A program made the translations under genes and the position numbers. The notes under the pieces were generated by a model. That model made no database searches. It was not told the origin of the DNA and was given only the letters and a program-made list of their open reading frames with translations. This document shows positions 7,384 through 16,306 of a stretch of 28,843 nt of DNA, one piece after another. Position 1 is the first letter of the stretch, and each line of letters opens with the position of its first letter. The stretch lies in assembly GCA_037388705.1 (NCBI GenBank), contig JARRJY010000036.1, positions 1 through 28,843 on the forward strand, given 5' to 3'. Source of the stretch: JARRJY01 sp037388705 (GTDB lineage: Bacteria > Pseudomonadota > Gammaproteobacteria > UBA6429 > Thiohalophilaceae).

Positions 7384-8370
7384 ATGCAAATCGGACCTTA
7401 CAAGTTAGCCAATAATCTTGTTCTTGCGCCAATGGCTGGTGTGACAGATCTGCCATTCCGTAAGTTATGCCGCTCGATGGGGGCAGGCCTGGCTGTGTCC
7501 GAAATGGTTTCCAGTAACTCACTGTTGTGGGGCAGCGAAAAAACCAGGCGCCGCGCCAACCATGATGGTGAAACCGATCCCCGTTCAGTACAAATCATGG
7601 GAACTGATCCGCAGATGATGGCACAAGCCGCAAAATTTAACGCTGAAAAAGGCGCGCAGATCATTGATATCAACATGGGGTGCCCGGCAAAGAAAGTTTG
7701 TAACGTGCTGGCAGGTTCGGCGCTAATGCGCGATGAAAAACTGGTCGCTGATATCCTTGAAGCCGTGGTAAATGCCGTGGATATTCCCGTTACCCTGAAA
7801 ATTCGCACCGGCTGGGATGTACAAAACCGCAATGCGCCGACTATTGCACGTATTGCGGAAGACTCCGGCATTCAGTCCCTGGCAATACATGGCCGTACCC
7901 GGGCGGATCAATACAAGGGCGATGCCGAATACGACACCATCGCTGATGTTAAACAACAGCTGAACATTCCGGTGATTGCCAATGGTGACATTTCAACACC
8001 GGAAAAAGCCCGGTTTGTACTGGAATACACCAATGCCGATGCGGTGATGATTGGCCGCGCCGCACAGGGGCGACCCTGGATTTTCCGCGAAGTAGATCAT
8101 TACCTGAAAACAGGTGAATATTTGGCTGAACCATCACTGCAAGAAATCCGTGATATTCTCATCGGTCACCTGAACAACCTCTACGATTTTTATGGCGAAT
8201 ACGCAGGGGTGCGTATCGCTCGTAAACACATCAGTTGGTACAGCAAGGGTCAGCGTCATGGCGCGGCATTCCGCCAGACCGTGAATCATGTTGAATCCAA
8301 AGCTGAGCAACTGGACCTAACCTATCAATTTTTTGAACAACTATTAACAACGGGGGAATTGGCAGCATGA
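7384..8370 (+). CDS. dusB: tRNA-dihydrouridine synthase B
   Basis: This FMN-dependent enzyme reduces specific uridines of tRNA to dihydrouridine. The TIM-barrel family signatures are present: LAPMAGVTDLPFRKLCRSMGA at the N terminus, VQIMGTDPQMMAQAA, the INMGCPAKKVCNVLAGSALM signature, LKIRTGWD, AIHGRTRADQYKG, VIANGDISTPEKA and MIGRAAQGRPWIF, followed by a C-terminal helical tRNA-binding region. Length (328 residues) and the opening MQIGPYKL match E. coli DusB. The Shine-Dalgarno is poor. A TATGAT hexamer at 7313-7318 could be a -10 box, but no good -35 is seen. Its last four bases overlap the fis start (ATGA), so dusB and fis form one translationally coupled operon, as in enterobacteria. Confidence 0.97.
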   Translation: MQIGPYKLANNLVLAPMAGVTDLPFRKLCRSMGAGLAVSEMVSSNSLLWGSEKTRRRANHDGETDPRSVQIMGTDPQMMAQAAKFNAEKGAQIIDINMGCPAKKVCNVLAGSALMRDEKLVADILEAVVNAVDIPVTLKIRTGWDVQNRNAPTIARIAEDSGIQSLAIHGRTRADQYKGDAEYDTIADVKQQLNIPVIANGDISTPEKARFVLEYTNADAVMIGRAAQGRPWIFREVDHYLKTGEYLAEPSLQEIRDILIGHLNNLYDFYGEYAGVRIARKHISWYSKGQRHGAAFRQTVNHVESKAEQLDLTYQFFEQLLTTGELAA

Positions 8371-8666
8371 GTGAAGCAGCCATGATGGACGCGGCAATGG
8401 CATTTGCTATCCGTGACAAGGAAGACAACAACGCAAATAAGCCATTAAGAGCTTGCGTTGAAGATGCAATGAAAGATTATTTTAAAAACCTGGAAGGTGA
8501 TATTACAAATGATCTTTATCAAATGGTTTTATCTGAAATAGAAGAACCATTATTCCGCTCAGTAATGGAATATACGCGCGGTAACCAGAGCAAGGCCGCT
8601 GAAATGATGGGTATCAATCGCGGTACTCTTCGTAAAAAACTCAAGATGTACGGCTTACACCAGTAA
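8367..8666 (+). CDS. fis: DNA-binding protein Fis
   Basis: Fis is a small nucleoid-associated protein that bends DNA and controls rRNA, tRNA and growth-phase genes as a homodimer. The 99-residue product has the conserved core: LRACVEDAMKDYFKNLEG (dimer helices) and a C-terminal helix-turn-helix, NQSKAAEMMGINRGTLRKKL, followed by KMYGLHQ. The N-terminal 25 residues are diverged, as usual in this family. The ATG overlaps the dusB stop by four bases, the classical dusB-fis arrangement that supports the start. A terminator hairpin 15 bases after the stop ends the operon. Fis is restricted mainly to gammaproteobacteria and some betaproteobacteria, which supports the taxonomic call. Confidence 0.97.
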   Translation: MSEAAMMDAAMAFAIRDKEDNNANKPLRACVEDAMKDYFKNLEGDITNDLYQMVLSEIEEPLFRSVMEYTRGNQSKAAEMMGINRGTLRKKLKMYGLHQ

Positions 8667-8681
8667 GTTAACAACATCATT

Positions 8682-8718
8682 AAACGGGGGAGTTTATTTA
8701 AGCTCCCCCGTTTGATTT
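8682..8718 (+). terminator. Terminator after dusB-fis
   Basis: Eleven-base perfect arms (AAACGGGGGAG / CTCCCCCGTTT) with a 10-base AT loop are followed by TGATTTTCC. It lies between fis and purH. The T tract is short, but the GC-rich stem is strong. Confidence 0.75.
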
Positions 8719-8747
8719 TCCACATATCAATTCTTCAGGTAAGTATC

Positions 8748-10313
8748 ATGTCGAAAATAGCTCGTGCACTGATCAGTGTTTCGGATAAATCCGGTATTGT
8801 TGAATTTGCCCAAAGCCTGCACAACGACTTTGGCGTAGAAATTCTGTCAACAGGTGGTACTGCTAGGCTGCTGGCAGACAATAACATTCCAGTTATAGAA
8901 GTCTCTGATTACACCGGTTTCCCGGAAATGATGGATGGCCGGGTTAAAACCCTCCACCCCAAGGTACACGGTGGCCTGCTGGGTCGTCGTGGTACTGATG
9001 ACGCTGTGATGGCTGAACATGATATTCCACCTATCGACATGGTGGTGGTAAACCTGTATCCGTTTGAACAAACCATTGCACGTGATGATTGTACTTTGCC
9101 GATGGCCATTGAAAACATCGATATTGGTGGTCCCACCATGTTGCGATCCGCAGCTAAAAATAATGCCTCGGTGTCCGTGGTAGTGGATGCCGCAGACTAC
9201 CAGCGGGTACTGGATGAAATGAAAGACAATGATGGAGCAGTAACACCGGCGACGCGTTTCGACCTGGCCGTAAAAACCTTTGAGCACACTGCCAGGTATG
9301 ATGGTGCCATTGCCAACTACCTGGGCAAAATCACCCAGTGCGGTGAAAACACTGCCTTCCCGCGTACCTTTAATACCCAGTATGTTAAAGCACAGGAAAT
9401 GCGCTACGGTGAGAACCCACACCAGGAAGCCGCTTTTTACGTGGAAGCTGGTAACAAGGAAGCCAGTATTTCTACAGCAAAACAAATCCAGGGCAAAGAA
9501 CTTTCCTATAACAATATCGGTGATACCGATGCCGCACTGGAGTGTGTCAAACAGTTCGACGGTGCGCCGGCCTGTGTGATCGTCAAACACGCCAACCCGT
9601 GCGGTGTCGCCATCGGCACTAATTTACTGGAAGCCTATGACCAGGCCTACAGTACCGATCCTGAATCCGCCTTCGGTGGCATTATTGCCTTTAACCAGGA
9701 ACTGGATGGTGAAACCGCCAGCGCAATTGTTGAACGCCAGTTCGTAGAAGTCATTATTGCGCCAACTGTAAGCAAGGCAGCGATTGATGTCGTGGCCGCA
9801 AAGAAAAATGTACGCCTGCTGGAGTGTGGTATGTGGCCGGCTGAAGCAGCGTCACGATATGACTTCAAGCGCGTTAATGGCGGACTACTGGTCCAGGATG
9901 CCGACCTGTTACTCACCAACGAAATAAAAGTCGTTACCAGGCGCGAACCTACAGAACAGGAAATGCAGGACCTGATGTTCAGCTGGAAGGTGGCCAAGTT
10001 TGTAAAATCCAATGCCATTGTTTACGGCAAGAACAACATGACCATTGGTGTCGGTGCCGGGCAGATGAGTCGTGTTAACTCGGCACGTATAGCCAGCATT
10101 AAAGCGGAGCATGCAGGACTTGAAGTACCCGGCTCGGTCATGGCCAGTGATGCTTTCTTCCCGTTCCGTGATGGACTCGACCAGGCCGCTGAAGCCGGCA
10201 TCGCCGCGGTGATTCAACCCGGTGGTTCGATGCGTGATGAAGAAGTGATTGCCGCCGCTGATGAACACAATATTGCCATGGTGTTCACCGGTATGCGTCA
10301 TTTCCGTCACTAG
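8748..10313 (+). CDS. purH: Bifunctional AICAR formyltransferase / IMP cyclohydrolase
   Basis: PurH catalyses the last two steps of IMP synthesis. The start is the ATG at 8748 (MSKIARALISVSDKSG), with AGGTAAG shortly upstream; a reading 12 codons longer begins inside the preceding terminator. Residues 1-145 form the MGS-like cyclohydrolase domain (ILSTGGTARLL, PEMMDGRVKTLHPKVHGGLL). Residues from about 200 form the AICAR transformylase domain, with AQEMRYGENPHQ, the catalytic pair Lys280-His281 in VKHANPCGVA, STDPESAFGGIIAFN and the C-terminal FPFRDGLDQAAEAGI and MRHFRH. The 521-residue length is normal. In many relatives purD follows directly; here a two-gene envelope pair lies between them. 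Confidence 0.98.
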   Translation: MSKIARALISVSDKSGIVEFAQSLHNDFGVEILSTGGTARLLADNNIPVIEVSDYTGFPEMMDGRVKTLHPKVHGGLLGRRGTDDAVMAEHDIPPIDMVVVNLYPFEQTIARDDCTLPMAIENIDIGGPTMLRSAAKNNASVSVVVDAADYQRVLDEMKDNDGAVTPATRFDLAVKTFEHTARYDGAIANYLGKITQCGENTAFPRTFNTQYVKAQEMRYGENPHQEAAFYVEAGNKEASISTAKQIQGKELSYNNIGDTDAALECVKQFDGAPACVIVKHANPCGVAIGTNLLEAYDQAYSTDPESAFGGIIAFNQELDGETASAIVERQFVEVIIAPTVSKAAIDVVAAKKNVRLLECGMWPAEAASRYDFKRVNGGLLVQDADLLLTNEIKVVTRREPTEQEMQDLMFSWKVAKFVKSNAIVYGKNNMTIGVGAGQMSRVNSARIASIKAEHAGLEVPGSVMASDAFFPFRDGLDQAAEAGIAAVIQPGGSMRDEEVIAAADEHNIAMVFTGMRHFRH

Positions 10314-10331
10314 TAAAAACTTGCACCAATT

Positions 10332-10360
10332 AAAAAAGGGAAGCACAGCTTCCCTTTTTT
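10332..10360. terminator. Bidirectional terminator between purH and the phosphatase gene
   Basis: Thirteen-base perfect arms (AAAAAAGGGAAGC / GCTTCCCTTTTTT) surround a 3-base loop. Each strand reads a stem followed by a T run, so the element can stop both the plus-strand purH transcript and the convergent minus-strand transcript. Confidence 0.92.
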
Positions 10361-10377
10361 AATTTGCAAACCAGTCT

Positions 10378-11724
10378 TTATTGACACAAGGATCGGTTAT
10401 CCCTGACCTTCATCCCCGGAACTTTTTTCATGGTGAACTTATCTGTTTCAGCCCCGTCGTGATTGATAAAACGCGCGACCAGTTCATTACCATTGACATC
10501 AATCACCATGGAACCTGTTTCACTTTTGGCCACATCCATAACCGGGTGATCCAGTGGCCCCCGGTTGGCTTTTGAAGATGAACCTACCACCGCGTACACC
10601 GTACCCTGGTTAGAATGTTTCCCCGGTGGTTTTTCAAACTGGCGATCTTTATCGAGCAGCATCGCCTCTTTCAGGGTGGATGAATCACCATAATGGCAGG
10701 TCATAAAATGTGACCGTTCATATACATGGCTGTGGCCGGTTATCACCAGGTCCACGTCATAGTGTTCCAGGATCGGCACAATGTTTTCGCGCATTTCAAA
10801 ATGACGCCCACCACTGTCATGAGGGTCATCTGAATCATACGATCCCTTGGTGTATGGGGGATGGTGAAATACGGCAACCGTCCAGGGCAGAGAATTGGCT
10901 TTCAGATCCGTTGTCAGCCATTTCGCCATGTTACTGCCCTTGTCACGATCACTATCCTGTGAATCCAGGAAGATGAAATGAATATTGGCGTAATCAAAGG
11001 AATAATAATGCTCGGTACCTGATGGCACGCCGCCGGATTCTGCCTGGGTTGGCAAACTGAAAATGTTGAAAAAGGCCCAGCGACGCGCGTCATGGTTTCC
11101 ATAAGCCGGCCAGACCGGAACATTCCTTAAAATATTTTTGTACGGTTCAAAAAAAGCTTCCTGGAATTGCTGGTTGCTACCTGAGCGGTAAGCGTTATCC
11201 CCGGTGGTTAACCAGAAATCCAGGTAGGCACGCCCGATGCGCGGATTCTCATCCAGCCATTGCAACATGGCATCACGCACATCCTGCTGAATCATGCCCT
11301 TCTGTCCCTGGTCGCCGGTCACCCAGAAACGTACCGGGACATCTTCACCAGTTTTCGGTGGTGTCACGAACCAGTAATCATTACCTGTGTAAACTGGTTT
11401 ATCCTCGTCACCTGCACTGTAGTAATAACGGGTAAGCGGTTTCAGGTTTCTCAGCCGTATCTCGTGCTGCTCACCAGGATGATTCTCTGTTTTATCCGGG
11501 TTTAGCGATTCAGGTCGCATACCAAGCTGTACCTGGCCTTTATAATCTTCTGCTGATTGCCAGCGTAAGCTCATGGCATCAGGTGCGGGCATTTGCAGGT
11601 ACGGTGCACGCTCACCAACATAAATACTGTCCAGGGTTTTTTGTACCAGTCGACCAATCGCAAGGATAACAATGAAAGCCAGAAATAGATAACCGGTAAC
11701 TCTTAAGATTCGCTTAAAGATCAT
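10378..11724 (-). CDS. Membrane-anchored purple-acid-phosphatase-like metallophosphoesterase
   Basis: This is a dinuclear-metal phosphoesterase, probably anchored in the inner membrane and facing the periplasm. An N-terminal helix (about residues 9-26) is followed by a fibronectin-III-like domain (about 42-122, with LRNLKPLTRYYY) and a calcineurin-like domain. All metal-ligand motifs of purple acid phosphatases are visible: GDQG (Asp138), GDNAY (Asp176, Tyr179), GNHD (Asn210, His211), FHHPP (His287-288) and GHSHVYER (His331, His333). The Tyr in GDNAY is the residue that gives plant and animal enzymes their colour. The 448-residue gene is transcribed away from the sulfatase-fold gene at 11819. 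Substrate unknown. It is inserted, with that gene, between purH and purD. Confidence 0.85.
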   Translation of the reverse strand: MIFKRILRVTGYLFLAFIVILAIGRLVQKTLDSIYVGERAPYLQMPAPDAMSLRWQSAEDYKGQVQLGMRPESLNPDKTENHPGEQHEIRLRNLKPLTRYYYSAGDEDKPVYTGNDYWFVTPPKTGEDVPVRFWVTGDQGQKGMIQQDVRDAMLQWLDENPRIGRAYLDFWLTTGDNAYRSGSNQQFQEAFFEPYKNILRNVPVWPAYGNHDARRWAFFNIFSLPTQAESGGVPSGTEHYYSFDYANIHFIFLDSQDSDRDKGSNMAKWLTTDLKANSLPWTVAVFHHPPYTKGSYDSDDPHDSGGRHFEMRENIVPILEHYDVDLVITGHSHVYERSHFMTCHYGDSSTLKEAMLLDKDRQFEKPPGKHSNQGTVYAVVGSSSKANRGPLDHPVMDVAKSETGSMVIDVNGNELVARFINHDGAETDKFTMKKVPGMKVRDNRSLCQ

Positions 11725-11757
11725 ATTTTAAAATCATTTGCCTGAACTTAATTGGAT

Positions 11758-11787
11758 TTTACAACTCAATAACACTTATTCTATTAT
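11758..11787 (+). promoter_or_regulatory. Candidate promoter for the sulfatase-fold gene; overlaps a minus-strand -10 box
   Basis: TTTACA (11758-11763, five of six matches to TTGACA) and TATTAT (11782-11787, five of six) are 18 bases apart on the plus strand. On the minus strand the same AT box reads TATAAT (11783-11788), a consensus -10 for the divergent phosphatase gene, though with a weak -35. The divergent promoters therefore overlap. Confidence 0.5.
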
Positions 11788-11818
11788 AAGCACGCTTTGA
11801 CACAAGACATACAAAAAC

Positions 11819-13799
11819 ATGCAAAAGTTCCCACGCCAGTACCAGTTTCTTATTTATGTCACTTTATTTACCGTAGCACTACTGAGTGCTTTCAGACTGG
11901 TTTTCTGGAGTTATTTTTCAAATCCCACTGATCCGGTCCCTACCAATGAACTGTTATATTCACTGTATGTGGGTCTGAAGTTTGATTTGCGACTGGTACT
12001 CCTGATCATGTTGCCTTTCTTTCTCACCAGTGGCATTCGCTGGTTTAACCCGTTTAGAACGACAGCGGCGAAACTGTTCTGGAAGAGTTACTTTGTTCTG
12101 GCCTTTGTCGTTTTATTACTATTTTACTTTATCGACTTTGCCCACTTTGCCTATTTACACCGGCCACTGGATGCGACCGTGTTACGCTTCCTCGCCAACT
12201 TTACCATCTCCATGCAAATGGTCTGGCAGACGTACCCGGTAATCGGGCTGATTTTGTTACTGGTATTGTTAACCGCCGGCTATACCTGGTTTATTTATTA
12301 TATTTTTAACCGTGTCGCAAATAGCGAACCACCACGGCGTGGAAAATTCAAACGGGTGGTTATTGGTACTTGTGCAACTTTTCTGATTATATTTGGGATG
12401 TATGGCAAGTTTTCCTATTACCCGCTGCGCTGGAGTGATGCTTTTGCCACTACCCATGAGTTTGCACCGTCTGTCACCCTTAACCCTGTTTTATATTTCT
12501 TTGAAACTATTAAAAACAAAAACAGTGGCTATGACATAAAAACCACGCAGAAATACTACGATACGATCAGCGAATATCTGGGTGTTACCGATAAAAACAA
12601 GGAGCGCCTGAATTATCAACGCCAGGTTACGGCAACCGGTAAGTTACATGAAAAACAACCGAACGTCGTGATGGTTTTCCTGGAATCGTTTGCGCATTAC
12701 AAAACCGGCTTATCGGGAAACCCGTTAAACCCGACACCTAACTTTGACGCGATTGCCAATGACAGTCTGTACTTCAGGCGCTTTTATACACCTTCAACCG
12801 GTACGGCGCGTTCGGTATTCACAGCGATTACCGGCTTACCCGACATCGAAGGACGCAAAACCTCTTCCCGTAATCCATTAATCGTTGATCAGAAAGTATT
12901 AATTAACACCCTTGAAGGTTATGAAAAAATGTATTTCCTCGGTGGTAGTGCCAGCTGGGGTAACATTCGTGGCCTGCTTTCCCATAACATCAATGGCCTG
13001 AAGATTTTTGAAGAAGGCAGTTACAAAGCTGAACGGGTTGATGTCTGGGGTATCTCTGACCTGCACCTGTTTGAGGAAGCAACCCAGGTCTTTAATAAAC
13101 AGGACAAGCCTTTCTTCGCCATTATCCAGACCTCCGGAAATCATCGTCCTTACACGATTCCCGAGGACAATCGTGGCTTCAAACTTCAACAGCATAGTGA
13201 AGAAGAATTAAAACGTTATGGGTTCAGTTCCAACGAGGAATACAATTCATTCCGTTANNNNNNCCAGGCAACAAAAGTGGTTTGATAATACCATTTTCAT
13301 TTTCTTTGGTGATCACGGTATTGCCGGCTATGGCGGTGAACATAACAAGGAGTTTGAAAACCAGCTGGGGCTGACCAGCCTGCATGTACCACTGGTGTTC
13401 TATGCTCCCGGCCTGTTGGCAGCAGAAAAAATTGATTATCCTGCCAGTGAAGTTGATATCTTACCGACGCTGACGGGCTTGATTGCCAAACCCCATACCC
13501 TCACTACCATTGGCCGTGATTTACTAGACAAGCAACACGCGGATTATCGGTACGCTTTTGTTGTTGAACAAACCCGTATTCCTTACATAGGCCTGGTGGG
13601 GGATCGTTATTACCTGACAATGTATACCGACGGCAAAAACCTGCACCTGTATGACACGCATTCTGACAAACCGCGCGATGATATCAGTCAGCAGCACCCG
13701 GACATAAATAACAAGATGCGTGAGCTGGCCATGGGTATTTATGAAACCACCCGCTACATGCGTCACCACAACAAGCAACAACGCGAAAACCATCACTAG
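11819..13799 (+). CDS. LtaS/OpgB-type phosphoglycerol-transferase-like protein (sulfatase fold), interrupted by an assembly gap
   Basis: This is an inner-membrane protein with about five N-terminal helices (roughly residues 9-31, 52-72, 88-110, 136-163 and 178-196) and a periplasmic alkaline-phosphatase-superfamily domain. Visible motifs are VVMVFLESFAHYKTG (metal-ligand Glu289), PSTGTARS (probable nucleophile Thr329), TSGNHRPY and, after the gap, FFGDHG with GGEHN. The arrangement matches the LTA-synthase/OpgB group, whose members transfer phosphoglycerol or related head groups to polysaccharide or lipid acceptors; the substrate here is unknown. The N run at 13258-13263 breaks the frame, and about a dozen residues seem missing there. 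It pairs divergently with the phosphatase gene and precedes purD. Not likely a true pseudogene. Confidence 0.85.
13258..13263. other. Assembly gap (6 N) inside the sulfatase-fold gene
   Basis: A run of 6 N splits one gene. Codons before it start at positions equal to 2 mod 3 and after it at 0 mod 3, so the real gap must be 2 mod 3 in length. Relatives usually have about 12-15 residues between the NSFRY-like and the WFDNTIF-like segments, so more DNA than six bases is probably missing. Confidence 0.9.
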
Positions 13800-13876
13800 G
13801 CCCGGCCTTTAATTGACCCTCGGAAATGGATCAGGCATAGTCGCAGCCCTGATTTATCACTTAAACAACACGGGCA

Positions 13877-15166
13877 ATGTCGATGAAAGTACTGGTAATC
13901 GGAAGTGGCGGTCGTGAACATGCACTGGCCTGGAAAGCTGCGCAATCAGCTAACGTAGAAAAAGTCTATGTTGCCCCGGGCAATGCCGGTACTGCCCATG
14001 AACCCAAACTGGAAAACGTTGCCATCGGTGCAGAGGAGATCGACAAACTCCTCGAATTTGCCAGAAACGAAAACATTGATCTGACCATCGTCGGTCCGGA
14101 AGCGCCGCTGGTTATCGGCGTGGTAGATGCTTTTGAAAAAGCCGGGCTGCGTTGTTTTGGACCATCAAAAAATGCTGCACAACTGGAAGGCTCCAAGGCA
14201 TTCACCAAGGACTTCCTGGCACGTCATAACATTCCCAGCGCGGCATACCAGAATTTCACTGACACCGACCAGGCGCTTGCTTATATCAGGCAACAGGGTG
14301 CTCCCATTGTGATCAAGGCCGATGGCCTGGCTGCTGGTAAAGGTGTCATTGTTGCCATGACTGAAGAGGAGGCGATTGCTGCTGTAAAAGACATGCTGGC
14401 GGGGAATGCCTTTGGTGAAGCCGGTCATCGCGTGGTGATCGAAGAGTTTCTTGAAGGTGAAGAAGCCAGCTTCATCGTGATGGTTGATGGTAAACATATT
14501 CTACCGATGGCAACCTCGCAGGATCATAAACGCGTTGGAGAAGGTGATACCGGGCCCAATACCGGTGGCATGGGTGCCTACTCCCCGGCTCCCGTGGTAA
14601 CACCTGAAATCCATGATCGCATTATGAAGGAAGTCATCGAACCCACCGTGGAAGGGATGGCAGCAGAAGGAAATCCCTATACCGGTTTTCTTTATGCTGG
14701 CCTGATGATTACGGCTGATGGTGCACCCAAAGTCATCGAATATAATTGCCGCTTTGGCGATCCGGAAACCCAGCCCATTATGATGCGACTCAAATCAGAC
14801 CTGGTTGCGCTATGTAATGCCGCCCTGGATGGCAAGCTGGACCAGTGCAGTACCGAGTGGGACGAGCGTGCCTCAATGGGCGTGGTACTGGCCGCTGGCG
14901 GTTACCCGGGCGACTATGCCAAGGGAAAGGTCATAACCGGCATTCCTGAAGAAACGGCTGACAGCAAGGTCTTTCACGCCGGCACAGCGGAAAAAGAGGG
15001 TAATGTTGTCACCAGCGGTGGCCGGGTATTATGTGCCGTGGGACTGGGTACCAGTGTCTCCGAGGCCCAGCAAAAAGCCTACGAAGTTGCCAAACAGATT
15101 CACTGGGATGGCGTTTTCTACCGGAACGATATTGGTTACCGTGCAATTGCCCGCGAACAAGGCTAA
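13877..15166 (+). CDS. purD: Phosphoribosylamine-glycine ligase (GAR synthetase)
   Basis: PurD joins glycine to phosphoribosylamine with ATP in the second step of purine synthesis. It shows the N-terminal VLVIGSGGREHALAWKAA, VAPGNAGTA, IVGPEAPLVIGVVDAF, then the ATP-grasp domain with FTKDFLARHNIPSA, VIKADGLAAGKGVIVA, DHKRVGEGDTGPNTGGMGAYS, FLYAGLMIT and EYNCRFGDPETQPI, and the C-terminal domain with ASMGVVLAAGGYPGDY. Two starts are possible: ATG 13877 or ATG 13883. The second gives the E. coli-like MKVLVIG and better spacing (8 bases) from a GGG, so it may be the real one. Length of 427-429 residues is normal. No terminator with a T run is obvious after it. Confidence 0.97.
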   Translation: MSMKVLVIGSGGREHALAWKAAQSANVEKVYVAPGNAGTAHEPKLENVAIGAEEIDKLLEFARNENIDLTIVGPEAPLVIGVVDAFEKAGLRCFGPSKNAAQLEGSKAFTKDFLARHNIPSAAYQNFTDTDQALAYIRQQGAPIVIKADGLAAGKGVIVAMTEEEAIAAVKDMLAGNAFGEAGHRVVIEEFLEGEEASFIVMVDGKHILPMATSQDHKRVGEGDTGPNTGGMGAYSPAPVVTPEIHDRIMKEVIEPTVEGMAAEGNPYTGFLYAGLMITADGAPKVIEYNCRFGDPETQPIMMRLKSDLVALCNAALDGKLDQCSTEWDERASMGVVLAAGGYPGDYAKGKVITGIPEETADSKVFHAGTAEKEGNVVTSGGRVLCAVGLGTSVSEAQQKAYEVAKQIHWDGVFYRNDIGYRAIAREQG

Positions 15167-15241
15167 TTTTTAACCAGTTTGCGGATTTTAGCCTCAAAAT
15201 TGCGCAAATTGATGCCATTTATGTCTCAATAGGTAGTTTTT

Positions 15242-15271
15242 TCGACTTTCAGGGTCAAATTCCAGTAAAAT
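15242..15271 (+). promoter_or_regulatory. Candidate sigma-70 promoter of prkB
   Basis: TCGACT (15242-15247, four of six) and TAAAAT (15266-15271, five of six) are separated by 18 bases. A start near 15278 would give a leader of about 110 bases. No other good pair was seen between purD and prkB. Confidence 0.4.
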
Positions 15272-15272
15272 A

Positions 15273-15325
15273 CGCGGCTCGGCTGAGAAGAGGCCCGGAC
15301 CCGACATAGCGGCATGGGGCCCGCA
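15273..15325 (+). ncRNA. GC-rich, foldable segment in the prkB leader (candidate regulatory RNA)
   Basis: Between AT-rich flanks lies a strikingly GC-rich stretch. GGCCC (15292-15296) can pair with GGGCC (15317-15321), while GCGG (15309-15312) can pair with CCGC (15321-15324). The two pairings exclude each other. It contains GGCTGAGA, which resembles one piece of the TPP riboswitch, but the other conserved pieces are missing, so no known riboswitch class is claimed. Whether it acts as RNA is untested. Confidence 0.3.
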
Positions 15326-15386
15326 TTAACTACCAACACAATTAAGCCACAAGAATTTATATTTTTAGTTATTTTAAGGAGCAAGC

Positions 15387-16280
15387 ATGTCTGCTAAACA
15401 TCCTGTTATTGCCGTTACGGGCTCATCCGGTGCGGGCACTACCACTGTAAAACGCGCCTTTGAACATATTTTCCATCGCGAGGAAATTACGCCACTGATT
15501 ATCGAAGGTGACAGCTATCACCGCTACGATCGTGCCGCGATGAAAGAACAAATGGCCAAAGAAGAAGAACAGGGTAACAAGTTCTTCAGCCACTTCGGTG
15601 AAAACGCCAACCACTTTGACAAGCTGGCTGAAACATTTGAATCTTATGCCAAAACAGGCAGTTGCCAACGTCGCTACTACCTGCACAGTGATGAAGAAGC
15701 TGCCGAGCATAATGCCCGCCTGGGTACCGACCTGAACCCTGGTCAATTCACACCATGGGAAGATATCAAGGAATCAACTGACCTGTTGTTCTACGAAGGC
15801 CTACATGGCCTGGCTAAAACAGAAAATTCCGATGTTGCACAGCACGTTGACCTGGGCGTGGGTGTCGTACCTATCGTTAACCTCGAATGGATCCAGAAAA
15901 TCTTCCGTGACAACGCCGAGCGTGGTTACGATGCGGAAGTGATTGTTGATACCATCCTGCGCCGCATGCCGGATTATGTAAATTACATTACCCCACAGTT
16001 CTCAAAAACAGATGTGAACTTCCAGCGTGTCTCAACCGTGGATACCTCCAATCCTTTTATCGCACGTGATATTCCAACACCTGATGAAAGCTTTATCGTT
16101 ATCCGCTTCCGTAAGCCCAAAGAGTTTGGTGTGGACTTCCCTCACCTGCTGAATATGATCGAGAACTCGTTTATGTCTCGTCCGAATACTATCGTGGTGC
16201 CGGGCGGCAAGATGGGCTTTGCCATGGAACTGATCCTGGGTCCGAAGATCCAGATGATGCTGGAACAAAAGAAAGGTTAA
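15387..16280 (+). CDS. prkB: Phosphoribulokinase (PrkB type)
   Basis: It phosphorylates ribulose 5-phosphate to ribulose 1,5-bisphosphate with ATP. The opening MSAKHPVIAVTGSSGAGTTT holds the P-loop (residues 12-19). Further family segments are IEGDSYHRYDRAAMK, NHFDKLAETF, LLFYEGLHG, VGVVPIVNLEWIQKI, ILRRMPDYVNYITPQFS, RDIPTPDESFIVIRF and VVPGGKMGFAMELILGP. At 297 residues it belongs to the bacterial class I enzymes, near E. coli PrkB in length. AAGGAG stands 5 bases before the ATG. It is a single-gene transcript between its own leader and a strong terminator. No RuBisCO gene is in the window, so a Calvin-cycle role is possible but not shown. Confidence 0.96.
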   Translation: MSAKHPVIAVTGSSGAGTTTVKRAFEHIFHREEITPLIIEGDSYHRYDRAAMKEQMAKEEEQGNKFFSHFGENANHFDKLAETFESYAKTGSCQRRYYLHSDEEAAEHNARLGTDLNPGQFTPWEDIKESTDLLFYEGLHGLAKTENSDVAQHVDLGVGVVPIVNLEWIQKIFRDNAERGYDAEVIVDTILRRMPDYVNYITPQFSKTDVNFQRVSTVDTSNPFIARDIPTPDESFIVIRFRKPKEFGVDFPHLLNMIENSFMSRPNTIVVPGGKMGFAMELILGPKIQMMLEQKKG

Positions 16281-16306
16281 TCAATTTTCCTTAACCTTAT
16301 ATGAAG

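Noticed and set aside
8847..9590. Long minus-strand reading frame inside purH, and similar long antisense frames inside accC, purD and prkB
   Set aside because: They lie fully inside genes with clear families on the plus strand, have odd amino-acid composition (His/Cys/Thr rich) and no start signals.
13829..13853. Inverted repeat ATCAGG/CCTGAT upstream of purD as terminator of the sulfatase-fold gene
   Set aside because: The stem is short, with a bulge, and no T run follows.
15273..15325. TPP riboswitch before prkB
   Set aside because: Only the GGCTGAGA piece is present; the conserved ACCC...CTGATCTGG...TAATGCC-type part is absent.
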